Assembly (NCBI GenBank): GCA_033085395.1
Contig: JANQBS010000033.1
Span: 1-64,000 of the forward strand
Direction of reading: 5' to 3'
Length of the DNA stretch: 64,000 nucleotides
From: Xanthoparmelia taractica
Lineage: Eukaryota > Ascomycota > Lecanoromycetes > Lecanorales > Parmeliaceae
How positions within the stretch are numbered: the stretch's first letter is position 1; every line of letters begins with the position of its first letter. Positions 20,971 to 32,629 of the stretch are shown here, piece after piece. Both the position numbers and the translations under genes were made by a program. The notes beneath the pieces were generated by a model. It saw only the letters and a list, made by a program, of their open reading frames with translations, searched no databases and was not told the origin of the DNA.

Positions 20971-23900
20971 CTCAGCCTTGCAATGATTGAGTGCTAACGC
21001 CAGCAGCATTGTCCTCATCCATGGCTTGGGAGGACATGCACGAGATACGTGGACATACAAAGGTCCAAATCGAGATCGCGGGTCACAAGAGTAAGGAGTC
21101 GATAGTCCTCTGGTGATTGAAGGACACGGTGCGAATGTAACAGATTGTTCAGTTGAGATAGCTGACGTCACTGGGCACAGCGACGCTCAAATATCGCAAG
21201 AGGAACAGGTAGACCAAGAAAAGCCGGCGAGGTCTTTCCTTCAGCACCTGAGGATCCCTACTCCTCGCTTAACGTCATCTTCCTCGAAGAGCAACGGTAA
21301 TGACAAGGAACTGACTAAGAGGAAAGCTCCTCACGAAAACCGGCCTAGAAAGGCTACGGCGACCGAAAGCGTCCTTTTCTGGCCGCAAAAGCTGCCAGAG
21401 GCATGCTTGCAAGCTCGTGTGATGACCTTCGGCTATGACTCGTGCGTTTCCAAGTTTTTTGGTGGAGCCGCTAACAAGGATACCTTCTACGATCACGCTG
21501 GAGATCTACTTGGGGCGTTGGTCAGGAAAAGGACGCATGCAGTAAGTACTATGACGCCACAATACAATCCACCTCTTGATATATCGAAACAGCAGGATAG
21601 GCCTATCATCTTCGTATCTCATTCCCTTGGAGGTGCGTTGATTGAGCTTAGACCACTGTCAGTAAACTTCAAGACTTCTGGGGCTAATATCAGATCTCTT
21701 ATTATGAAGGGCTTGTCATTAAGCAAGTAAGAACGACTCTGCTCATTTAGAATATTTGACTGAGCATTGTAGATGCTGTTCGACTTCGATCGATCTGAGG
21801 CTCTCCCCAGAAGACGCGAAGTATACTTATCTACAAGGGCGCTATTCTTTCTCGGCACGCCTCATAGAGGCAGCGGCTGGACAGGATGGGGGAAGATTGC
21901 GAGAGGCCTTGCTGGCGTAATGTTTGACACGAATCTATCTCTAATCAAACAACTTAGAGTAAATGGTGAAACTTTGATGCAGCTCGAGAAGCACTTTGGA
22001 TCTTTGATCTACCGCCGAACGTTCTTGGTATACACGTTCATTGAGGCGCAAGGCTTCAAGCCTCTTCCCTTTTTGAACTCAAAGGCAGTCAATGCTAGGC
22101 CAGGTTTAGTCATAAAGATTAGCTCAGGCTCTGACAGATTGTAAATGACAATTACGCCACAATTGGCGATCAGGGTCGAGAACAGATATTCACTCTTAAC
22201 GCCAACCATACAGCCATATGTCGTTTTTGGGGCAAAGAAGACCCTGGGTATGAGATAGTGGTTGGTGAGCTCAGTCTTTTCATGCATCAGAGCATCGTGC
22301 AGACGGAGAGTAAGTAGGTCTTCTAATACCCTTCCCTTCCATACTGCTTTTAACCTAACCCTTCCCAAGCAGCTGTTGCCAACCAGATAACGGAATGTGA
22401 GCAGTATTGTTTAGCTACTGTGAAACTTGTCAAGTTTGATTGACCTTAAAGACAGCTAAGGAGACCTCGGAGCAGGAACGTCAGTCTGATCAGTTCGAGT
22501 CCGCGGAAAACCTACCTCATTCGATTCCGGCGAAAAGCCTAGATTACGAAGGACGTTGCGATCGGGAGGACCAGCTTTAGAATGCCCGAGCAGACCCACA
22601 AACAGTCGACTAGATATGTGACTCCCCGTTTGCTGAATGGGCTTCAGGAGCTGAGGGCTTGTTTTGGATTTGCGGCAAGCCTGCGAGCGGAAAATCGACA
22701 CTTATGGAATATATTACGGGGAGTGACAAGTTACAAGACCATCTCAGACGAGGCGTCAGCCGCAACTGGACTATTGTCCATCATTTCTTCTTCAATTTTG
22801 GCCTTAACAAAGACATTCGTAACAACTTCGAGGGGTTTCTCCGGTCGTTACTTTATCAGCTCACTCGTAGTTCTCATGGCGTCAAAGCGGGCATGGACAC
22901 AGGGCAGTGGATTCGCTGGAGACTAAGCCGGACTATCGATGGACCTTGCGAGCGCTCCAAGAACAATTGGGCGTCGTATTAGAGCAACTTTCGAATCCAA
23001 TCTGCATTTTGCTGGACGGTCTTGACGAGTACCAAGGCGACAAATGGGACATGGCGGATTTTCTGCTTGAAACGGCAACCTCTCAAGTCAAGCTTTGCAT
23101 AGCAAGTCGTCCGGACATGGTATTCGAAATTGCTTTCAAGAATACCCCAACAATCAAAATGCAAGAATGGAACAGTCCAGCCATTGATAAAATGGTAACT
23201 TTAACGATCCAAAGGTCATTGGCAAAGGCGGATTTTTACAGCGATGATACAGTCGTCGAACTCGCCAAAGGGGTTCCTAAGAAGGCGCATGGAGCCTTTC
23301 TTTGGGCTCGCTTTGCAGTAAACGAGCTACGAGAAGGCTGGAGTGCAGGGCTCACTTTAGCAGAGATTAAGAAGAGTCTGGAAAAAGTTCCTGACAAGCT
23401 TGAGGATATCTACGCTCGGATTCTCAAAAATCTGAAGCCTGAGCAGAGGTAAGAGGCGGCCTATTTACTTCAACTTGTCTGCTATGCGAAAAGAAACCTG
23501 ACTTTGGATGAGCTCTACGTCGCCATGGCGCATGCTGCTGGCGGACAAGACCTTCACATCAAGCAGAAAAGTGAACGCGAGATCGAAAGGTTTAAGAAAA
23601 AAATCTTCGCAGCTACTGGAGATGTACTCGAGGTGTTTCAGAGTCGCGAATCATGCGAGTACCAGGGATCCTATGATGAGTCACACAAGAGCCGGGAGAG
23701 CGACAAGCTGTTTGTCAACGTGCTTCACAGGACTGTTCGTACCTGTTTGGACTCTAATGGATGGTCCCAGCTTCTAGGCGCTATACATCATAGATTCTCG
23801 AACGCTCAAGTACTCTAGCTACGTGTCTACGTTGGGCTATTTTCGCCCTTTGCTCCAGGGCCACCTTCCTCAAAAGGGTTCTCGCAGAGCAAGGGCCATG

Positions 23901-25025
23901 AATTAGTGTTGAGACCCTTTGCTGCTGCTTCCTACCCGCCTAGTCCCCTGCGCTTCGATAGCCAGCTATCATCTGGAAGCTCGCTAGGCTTGGATCCACA
24001 ATCAGGCTTGACTGACGAACTTTCGCCACTCCTGGAGTACGCTGCGATGTTTATGCTGCATCATGCCACAGACGTTGAACAAGGCCTCGATCAAGCGTTA
24101 TATGATATCTTGCAGCCAGGCATGTCCAACAGCTTTCTGTGCTACCATCGACTTCAATGGGAATTTAATAAGAACTTGGGAATGCGTGAGAATTGCATGT
24201 GTTTCAAAGATTGTCCAAAACCTAAACATCCTCTTCATTTGGCAATAGCACACGGACTAGGTGGCTATGTCGAAGACTTCCTATCGATGATATACAAGAT
24301 TTATGGCCCGGGGAGCCGCGAATGGGATGATGTCTTTCATGTTGACATAGATGCAAGTCGTTGCAATAGCCCCTAGCAAGTCCCAGGCTCCTCTCGGATG
24401 AGCCTCCTGGAATATGCATTTCAACATGCAGGCCCATACCCATACAATGGCTTTCCGCAGACCCGTATAGTTTCTCTATTGCTAGACCGATATCCACGTG
24501 CTGATGAGGCCGAAATAAGCTTTGCGCTCCAGTACACTTCTGCCGAAATCGTGAAATTACTTTTGCGTCACTTGCCGCATGGGAAGATGGTTCTCAAATC
24601 GAGCACCTTACGGTCTGATCGAGAGTTGGAAGAAGAAGCCTCGCAGTAATCTTTCGGAATACTGCTTGAAAAGTCTCAATCTTGGACCGATGTGGTACGT
24701 TGCCAGAAGAAAACACACTAAAAGCTTACAGGACAATGCAGGACTAATAGACCTCTTCTTGCAGCGTGGAGAGAACACCAACGATCAGTGCGGCCTATTC
24801 GGTACGGCCTTGCATGGTGCCTTGCTCCACTTAAGTGTCACCACATCAGACCCTCATTGTTGGAAGCTGCTTGTAGCAAAGGGTGCGGATGTCAACGCGC
24901 GCGGGCCTCTTGGGACACCTCTGGAGTTCGTCTGGCGATTGGCCAACACGGTGATTCTCGAGCACGAAAGCCATAAATGGCGAATGATGCAGGCGATCGA
25001 ATGGCTTGTTGAAAAGGGGCAGTGA
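20971..25025 (+). pseudogene. Alpha/beta-hydrolase-NACHT (NLR-like) protein, decayed
   Basis: Order of domains: a SERAC1/PGAP1-like hydrolase (VLIHGLGGHARDTW near 21010-21060, nucleophile motif SHSLGG near 21620, LGTPHRGSGW near 21860); a NACHT NTPase (Walker A GKPASGKST near 22680, Walker B ICILLDGLDEY near 23010, ASRPD near 23105); then a C-terminal region with ankyrin-like LLVAKGADVNARGPLGTPL near 24870. Fungal proteins of this plan are STAND receptors linked to non-self recognition and heterokaryon incompatibility. Lesions: in-frame TAG at 22578-22580 and 22611-22613, a frameshift near 22890-22910, TAA at about 23450, and further breaks before 24400, besides the Copia insertion. Some gaps are genuine introns, for example after the SHSLGG codons. 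Identity is strong, exon detail is weak. Confidence 0.8.
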
Positions 25026-27350
25026 ATAATAGGCGTGATCCGAACGGGTTGGTCCCTAGCAAGGAGGAAATGCTTTCCTTTGGTCAATCGGACATGGATT
25101 GGTTTTATGGATCTCCGGGATTATGCAGAGGCTATACGATCGGGAAATGAGAGTACTGTGGTTCGTAAGGCTTGCATTGCTTGAAGGTTGATGGATGGAG
25201 TTACCGTGGGAGCAGGACTGGCAGTGATAGTGTAGCAGCGACGATATAGATTCCGAGATTAGGTAGCAGGCTCACGACAACATCTCATTCCACCCGCTCA
25301 CAACGCAAACTCATCCCTTTCTCCCCCGAGCATTCTCGTGCCTCTCACGCACTAAGAACTATACCTCCAGCTCGCACCCGCTCAATGTCATCTTTATTGC
25401 GGCTATCTCGATGAGTAAAGTGGTATATAGAATCCTGAGGTATCTTAGCAATACGCTATAGAATATCGTTCGTACGCTTGATGCCAATCGTCATTCTACG
25501 GGTCACGACTGGTCGTTGATCTTTTATAGACCTTGACAAAGTACCTACGATTATACCAGTACGGTAGCTTTCGCATTCCATTTTCCTTCATCGCTCGTCC
25601 CTAGGTCCTTTACCTCAGCTTAATAATAGACCCTCTCTTCTCAGTGAACCAACGATCTTTTTTTATTATAAACCACCTACCATCTCTGTAACAAGCACAG
25701 TCTATGTAGAAATTTTCAATTCAGCAAATATAATATCCCTCCTCGCTGCTCCTGTGTACTCGTACCTAAATTATATATACTTGATACACCACGCTTCCCG
25801 CCCACAAGTACGAAATGCCGACGATGGCAGCGAAGAAAACTATCGTCATGACCGGCAAGCAGGCAGCTCCATTGTTGCCAATGCCTTCTTAAAACAGCTG
25901 CACTGGAGGATTCGAGCATCAACACGTACCCCGTCTCCAGAGACGCCTCCAAAAAAAAAAAAAAAAAAAAAAAAGAAACTCGCTGCTCGAGGCGCTGCAG
26001 CGACTTCCCAGCATCTCTCGCCAAAGCCATTGAGAATATCTCTATCTTCCCCATACCTGACACGCTTACACGGGCATCGGCCAGTTCGTCGCCGCCAATT
26101 CCCTCAACGCCGTCTTTGCCTCCTCCTGTGACCCACTCTCTAAGACGCAAAATCCACCCCGGCCTACCTGGCGCCATTAGCTCCACCTCCCCGCTCTCCA
26201 CCCCCCCAACCCCCAACAATCGCCTCAAATGCCTCAAAGCCCCTCTACTCGTCTCCACAGACATCGCCCCACTCGCCACTGACTCCACAAAACCCACTCG
26301 TCCATTTTCCGCCTCACAGGGGGGTTCCGTTTGCCACCTAACTCGCGAAATTATCCACTTGCCGAGTCTTTCCGCGCAAAATTGCTCAAGCTGTACGAGC
26401 AGAGGTGGTTGTAATATTACATCAGAGGCAGGATTATCTCGCCCCGATCGATCGGGAAAATACCCACTCTGGCCGAAGGGGACAGTGGCGATATATGGTC
26501 ATGATCTGGCATTGCCGGTACCGGTGCTGATTTTCTCGCTGATATGGAGTCTAAGCTAGAGCAAGCAGAAAGGTGGTGGAGGAGGGATCCGAGATCGGCG
26601 CGCTCTCGTAAGAGGTCCAAATTTGGAACATTGATAAGAAGCGAGATTGTAACAACAAAGTCCCTTTGGCGCTCTTGGAGTTATCGCCTCTTGGTTGTAT
26701 TCGAAGTACGTACTCGGTGACTGCAGAGGTCGAGAAGCCGTCTTCGTAGCCAATAATCCCAGGGAAAGTAGCAGGGCCCCAGCTCGTCAGCTACGTCTGA
26801 TAGGCGGAGGATTCAAGGCACAAGCATGTTTCCGGCAAGTAGTTTGGCGTATATTCAAAACCACAGACAGAAAAACTCATCCCCGACACGAATCTAGCAG
26901 CCTTATTCCACACAAAGTGTTTGTACGTGTGCAAGTAGAATTTATGGTTGTTAGGTATATGTATGTAGACGATGGGATGAGCGTTAGTGCTAGGTGTTCT
27001 GACCTCCTTAGGAAGGAATGGAGGGTATACGGGTGCTCTGGAAAAGGATTTTCGCAGTGTTTTGAGAGATTGAGATAGTTGTGTAATTGGGTATTCCTAT
27101 TGCGGGAACAGCCCACCATCAACTCCTATCACCTTATTCGTGACATAGCCCGTCTTAAGCCTAAGAAAAAGAAGTGGCTCCAAGTCAGCATTCTCTTACA
27201 AAGACCGGACTCGAGACTCCCAGAGAATCAGGAGACTCGAGTCATGGTTCGGGAGAGAAACATGCAGTAGTGTACGTCACTGTCTATGTATGGAGTAATT
27301 ATATTCTAAGATGGTGTACGAAAAAGACGTCGCCTTGATACGAAAAAATC
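25026..27350. other. Intergenic with uncertain decayed coding
   Basis: A 24-base poly(A) tract lies near 25950. Plus-strand frames at 25754-26559 and about 26340-26750 have partly protein-like composition but several stops and no recognised family. An imperfect hairpin (arms around GACTCGAGACTCC) lies near 27208-27243, just beyond the DUF3433 stop codon. No gene is supportable. Confidence 0.4.
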
Positions 27351-30300
27351 TCAAGTCCTTCTCTCCGCCTTCCCAATACCGATTCCAAACCTCCTGCCCC
27401 CTTTTCCCTCCTCCGCGCCCTCCCACCATCCTAAGCCAAACGTCTCCCCTTGAAAGGTACCCTTAGTTTTCAATTCCTTATCGCCCATCCATTCTGACCC
27501 TTTTGGCACAAAATGCCTATCTACCAGCTCACTCCCCGCTAAGAGACTAGCCACACCGGCAATAGAGGTCGGACTATGCGGTAGCATTCGTTTCGTGTCC
27601 GCAAGCAGGTAGGCAGCTATGCCGCAAACGAACATTATGGCAAGAAGCACTTGCAGCACAATTTTGGAGGCTTCATCCTGTGCAAGGCGGTATCTATTCG
27701 GATTGACGAGCATGGCGTCCACTGTAGCTCGATCTGGCGAACTCAGGTTCTGCCGCATGTTGCTGTTGAAAGCTTGGGCCATGTATTTGCGGTATATGTG
27801 ATTAGTCGCGTTCATTAGGCGGTCGGTATTACCAGAACCTACGAGAGAAGCAGGATCAACAGAATCTTGGCCGTAGATTAGCGCTTGGAAGAAAGGGTCT
27901 AGGATTGTAGAACCGCTAGGCTGGAACGCGTGGGTACTATTAGTTGCTGTGACCTCGCTATCAAAGGCGACCTGAATGCGGTAAGGGAGTGCACTGGTCT
28001 CATTGACTAGATACTTGACAGTGCCCTCGTCTGGTATGGGCGGGTTGTCAGGGTCGAGATCCAAGCTTGGCAGGAGGAAGTGTGTCTCTGTTTGAACTTC
28101 TTGCGCCAACTGGCTGCATATTAGAGCCGTTGTATCTGTTTCCGTGTCGTCGCCAACGTTTAAGTACCCGAAAATGAAGGCAAGCGAAGGACAACCCGGC
28201 GGATTATCTGCCTCCCTACTTTCCGCCTCGTCGCCGTAGCTCTCAAAGCCCAGACTATCGCCGAATGAAGGAGCAACATGGAGATCTAGCACTATCCCGC
28301 CATATGATCCATTCATCGTCGTATTATCGAGAGGCATTTGAAAGTTATTGTTGAAGGTAATGGAGGGGTCATCCCCTCCAGGTCCGCCAAAGCGACAATT
28401 GGCTGGTAATTGCGCTTGGACTGTAACATTCGCTTGGCCACTAAGCCCCAAAGTGCTTGTTGATACAGTGATGCCTTGTGATGGGACAACTGTACAATTC
28501 AGTGTTGCGCGCGTTGCAGGTAGCTGTACTCGAAGCGTATCCTGAGCCGCCTCGTCCTGGTCTGATGATTGAATTGTTGGGAATGCCAATTCATCGTAAG
28601 TGAACCTTGGATAAGGAAGGTTATACTTTTCAATCAAGGCAAACGTGATGCCCGCATTCGTGTCGTTATTGACGCTATTATTCCACCTAAGATTGAACTG
28701 GTCAACCTGTTGAATTGAGGTAGCAGACGGTCCTGGCACAGCGTTGCAAACATAAAGCCCAGAAACCACAACGGTGAGGAAGCTTCCAACAATAGCGGCG
28801 CTCGTCGCAAAGCACACCGCCCAGTGACGTACAATAATTGCATTCAAGAGTCCGAGTACTGGAACTTCGCCCAAAGAATTGCTCATGATGCTTCGGCGAG
28901 CGGGTGAGTTTCCTTTGGCGAGAGCGCTGTAAGGTGCAAAGATTGTTAGTGTAAAGTCGATGGAGTTGAACATGGTTGACACGACCATCATGAAAGCCGC
29001 AGGCAAGTAATTGGACAAAGCGTCAGCGCTGGCTAGAGCATCTTTAATATCGAGAAGCCCGTCGTGTTTTCTCGAATACTGTTGAACGAGTTCCAGAGCT
29101 ACGATTGTAATGATGAGAAGGGCAAGGGTGACTAGAACGAAAGGTAAGCCAACTGTATAAGGTCGCCACCACTTCCTCTCTGAGCCGTCCGATGTTACCA
29201 ACTTTGATTGACCGCGATAATTCTTAGCTTTTCGCGAAGGCGATACCATTGAAGTTTGCAGTAATTTTGATAATCGGGACGGTGGTAATGGCCAATTTGA
29301 TGCTTCCCAACGCTCGATCATAAACAACCCTTTGGAGGGGAAAAGTACGGTCTGATAAGAACTGCTAGAAAGGTGTTGCTGAAGAGCATCATCTGGCAGG
29401 TGACCAGTACTCTGTAATGTATTCCCAATACTGTCACTAGAGCCCAAGATTGTGCTTATAGCAGCGATCGAGTTAGGCTTTCGAGGCACAGCGTTGTGTG
29501 GCTTGGACAACAAGACCACAATTACTGCACAAATAAGGAGGACAAGCCCCACAACCATGAGCCATACAGACAGACTTCGTACATGAAGGCGGTTCTCATT
29601 GTAGGCGATCCCACCCGCCAATGTGGTATTAGAGGGTGCCAGCAGGTACTCTCTTGCGAATTGTGCCATCACTGCTGTGAAGACGGCTGTGGCGGCAGCG
29701 GACAGCACAGATGGATCAAGCAACGCATCGATATTTGAATGGTTGTTTGCAGCCGCCATGAAGTGAAACAGCGCCTCATCCACGTCTGTATCATTGTTAT
29801 ATAGTGTGCCAATGCCGCTCAAAGTCTCATACCAAACGCTTGTAAGGTTTGAATTGGTGAATTCTGGCTGCGTAGTACTGGGTAAGTTGTCCACTTTCGA
29901 GATACTAGCACCACTGGGACTCCGTAAGGCAGGATTAAGCACAAGGTGGGCCGGGCCAATTGCATAACTGGGCTTGCATATTAAGCCCGAGATATTGGCA
30001 ATGCTAACTTCTTGCGAGGGAAGGCTTCCGGACGATTCGTTTTGCTGGTAGCGCACATCTCCAATGGCAAAGAATATGTAAGCATCATCGGGCGGTATTT
30101 GGCAGTCATTATTCGAAAGAATGCCGTTCAGCGTAAACATGTCGTAGATGAATGCTTGCGAGGGACAGTCTTGTGTTTGAGGATCACAAAGACTCTTGCT
30201 ATTTGTAGCAGTACACGAAGCACTATCAAGGACGATTCCAAGTGCTGGACCTGGGGCGGTGGCACTGACACTGGTCGTAAGACTATGATGGATCTTTGCA

Positions 30301-31462
30301 ACTTCGCAGTCCAGCTGAGGAAAGAAAGCTGATACAGTAGCGGTTATATCGCATTTTGTGGTACATCGCTGCTTGGCTCAAGGGACTGAAAGGCAGCATT
30401 GTTTGAGGTGCCATTGGGATATTCTATCCCGCCTTTGAGGATATCGTAGTATGTGTACCATGGGGTAGCAGGAAGGTTCCGGGCAGAGGGGCCATCATAG
30501 GGGCCAAATTGGGTTGTTGCGATCAGCGTGGTATTACGGTTGGTTCTAGATGTGGGGCTGAGAGCAAAAAGACCTGTGGAAAATATTGTCTGTTCAACGA
30601 GTCAACAGATTCGGACGACTCATGGACGGGAAACAAACAAGAAGTATCAATAGACATGAGCCGAGATTTGTAGCTATCACTGCCCAATGCCCATTGTCCC
30701 ATGCCTGCAATGAACCGTTTATGGGGTTGAGGGAGATGTATTCCAGGAGCAAGCTTGTTTCTGGAGCTGCTGGTCGTCCACGCATCTCCTGCCAGGGTTG
30801 GAGGATCTTGCATTGGTAATCAACTAGCCGCCATAAACAGAGTAGGAATGCGAAAACTACTCCCAATTAGTATTTGGCGATTCATCTGATGTGGGGAGAA
30901 GCTCACCAGATGTAGGTCCGTAGGTCCAGCTATAATGAGAATTGGGAGTCTGGGCGCTCAGACCATGGTGCAGATTGGAAAAATGGTAAAGAATTATCAA
31001 GACAATGACCAGCAGGACAAACACCAACACGATTCCTACGAGCGTTGTCCGCCATAGCCAAAAAGGATTCCACATTGATCGTCCTTTCCCTTTCTCTTTT
31101 TCGTTTACGTCGGAATTGCATGGCTCTGTTATGATGATAGGACTTTTAACACTAGATATCTGTTCAGTAGAGTCAAGCACATTTCCTCTCGCGAGATCCG
31201 GCGTTACTGATGATGTGAAACGTTCGTTGGAGGATATGATTGCCGCCGATAGAGGTCTCGCCAAACCGATATGGTTTGTCGATAATTGAGAGGATGCCGA
31301 TATGCTGCTTCTCAGAGAAGCTCTTGCGTCCCGTCCAGGATGCGAGGAATCCTCGTTGTTGGAGTCTCGGTACTCCTCATAGCTGAAGCGGCTGACAACT
31401 GAAACAGGTGAGTGAGATCGAGGGTCCTCAGAAGAAGAGGTCGTTCGTCCGGGCTCGTTCAT
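27351..31462 (-). CDS. DUF3433-family polytopic membrane protein
   Basis: Exons run 31462-30907, 30856-30639 and 30589-27351, with 50- and 49-bp introns, about 1,320-1,340 residues. The N-terminus is Ser-rich and disordered, then a helix near residues 140-160, WTYGPTS, and the first DUF3433 unit (LWRLVDYQCKILQPW, about residue 205). A second unit follows KWWRPYTVGLP. The end SIAGVASLLAGSE...GRRFGIGIGKAE is the usual family C-terminus, so both ends are complete. Function is unknown; several membrane helices and extracytoplasmic N-glycosylation-type NxS/T sites suggest a surface or endomembrane protein. Anomaly: the third exon does not stay in one frame near 30343-30352. Either one base is lost there, or a weak 50-bp intron (30315-30364, GTACCA..CTCAG) is spliced. 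Confidence 0.82.
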
Positions 31463-32629
31463 ATTGGAATAATCTTCCAGTCTCTATACAGTCGCCTCAC
31501 GCTGTTGGTAACTCCAAATACTTGACTTGACTCTTCTTCTGTCAGCAATATGCCATCACTGTGCGTTAGGAGACATAAGCATCAGCAAATGGATTACGCA
31601 AGGAGAAGCTCATCGTGAGTAAGAAAGTTGACCAGATGCAGAGGATTTCTTTGTCTGCAACTCGAGACACTACTCAGCGCGGAGGCATAATTAGCCTAGC
31701 CTTGCATACTAGGCAAAGCAGAAGGATACGTTCCTGTGGAGCGCACCAAATGAAACTAATCGAAAAATAAATAGAGGGACTCATTTCTTCGTGCGTGCCA
31801 CAGAACCTTGGGAGCCTGGACAAAGGAAAGCACCGGGAGCAGAGCATTTGGCGCTGCTCGTGTGGCTCTTTTTAGCCTGCGGACAAAGCGAAATACTACA
31901 TGTGAGCACTCATCTCCCACAAAGTAACCATGTAGATTTCAGGCGAGATTGAGAAGATGCAAGCATCTCTGGGCTCGAGGTCAGGACAGGAGAAGATTAC
32001 CCAACAGGGTATATGGTATATTTATGGATCCTCCGAGTTTCCCCGTCTCGCCTCACAAGGCTGAGCACTAGCGCCGCATTAGTGTTGCAAATGTGGGTGA
32101 CGGATGGTTTGCAGCTACTGAAAAGTCTGACTACAGTATATACAAGCGATAGGGCTGAGTAGTGCCAAATTCCAACAATTAGCGGTTTAATGCTCAGCCC
32201 TAACTCTCTGGTGTATTTTCGCCCCTGAAATTAAATTTCGGTGACAGCACATTGACATTGAACAAGACATTTTTAATAGGTTAAGTACGACGTGGAGATG
32301 GTCGACTGGTGGAACAAGTCAATAGGCCACGGTATTCTATACGTAGTTGCAGTTCTTCTAAAAGACGGTGTATCTGTCTGGAGCTCTAGAGTATGAAAAG
32401 CATGAAAAGCATTTTCAGTCTAATATTCTCTATTTGTTTTTAACCGAACCCTTCAAGGGACGTGTCCCGAATAAATGATGCGAAGGAAGTGTGGTGTACA
32501 TGGACGCATTCTAGAGCATGATCCCAAGCAGCAGACTTGTCGCATCGAACCAAGAAAAGAGAGAAGAGTTATCCCGCACGTCCCAACGCCTCGCTGCCAT
32601 AGTATCAATAAAGTCATCCATCGTACAGT
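31463..32629. other. Intergenic, no supportable gene
   Basis: Probably holds the promoter and 5' leader of the DUF3433 gene on the right-hand side and the 3' flank of the C2H2 gene. No coding or repeat signal was seen. Confidence 0.5.

Noticed and set aside
22480..22510. GTTCGAGTCC, like a tRNA B box
   Set aside because: No matching A box or cloverleaf; it lies in the NACHT-gene coding frame.
25716..26297. 193-codon minus-strand ORF
   Set aside because: It runs through a poly(A)/poly(T) tract giving a Phe run; no domain, and the opposite strand is equally open.
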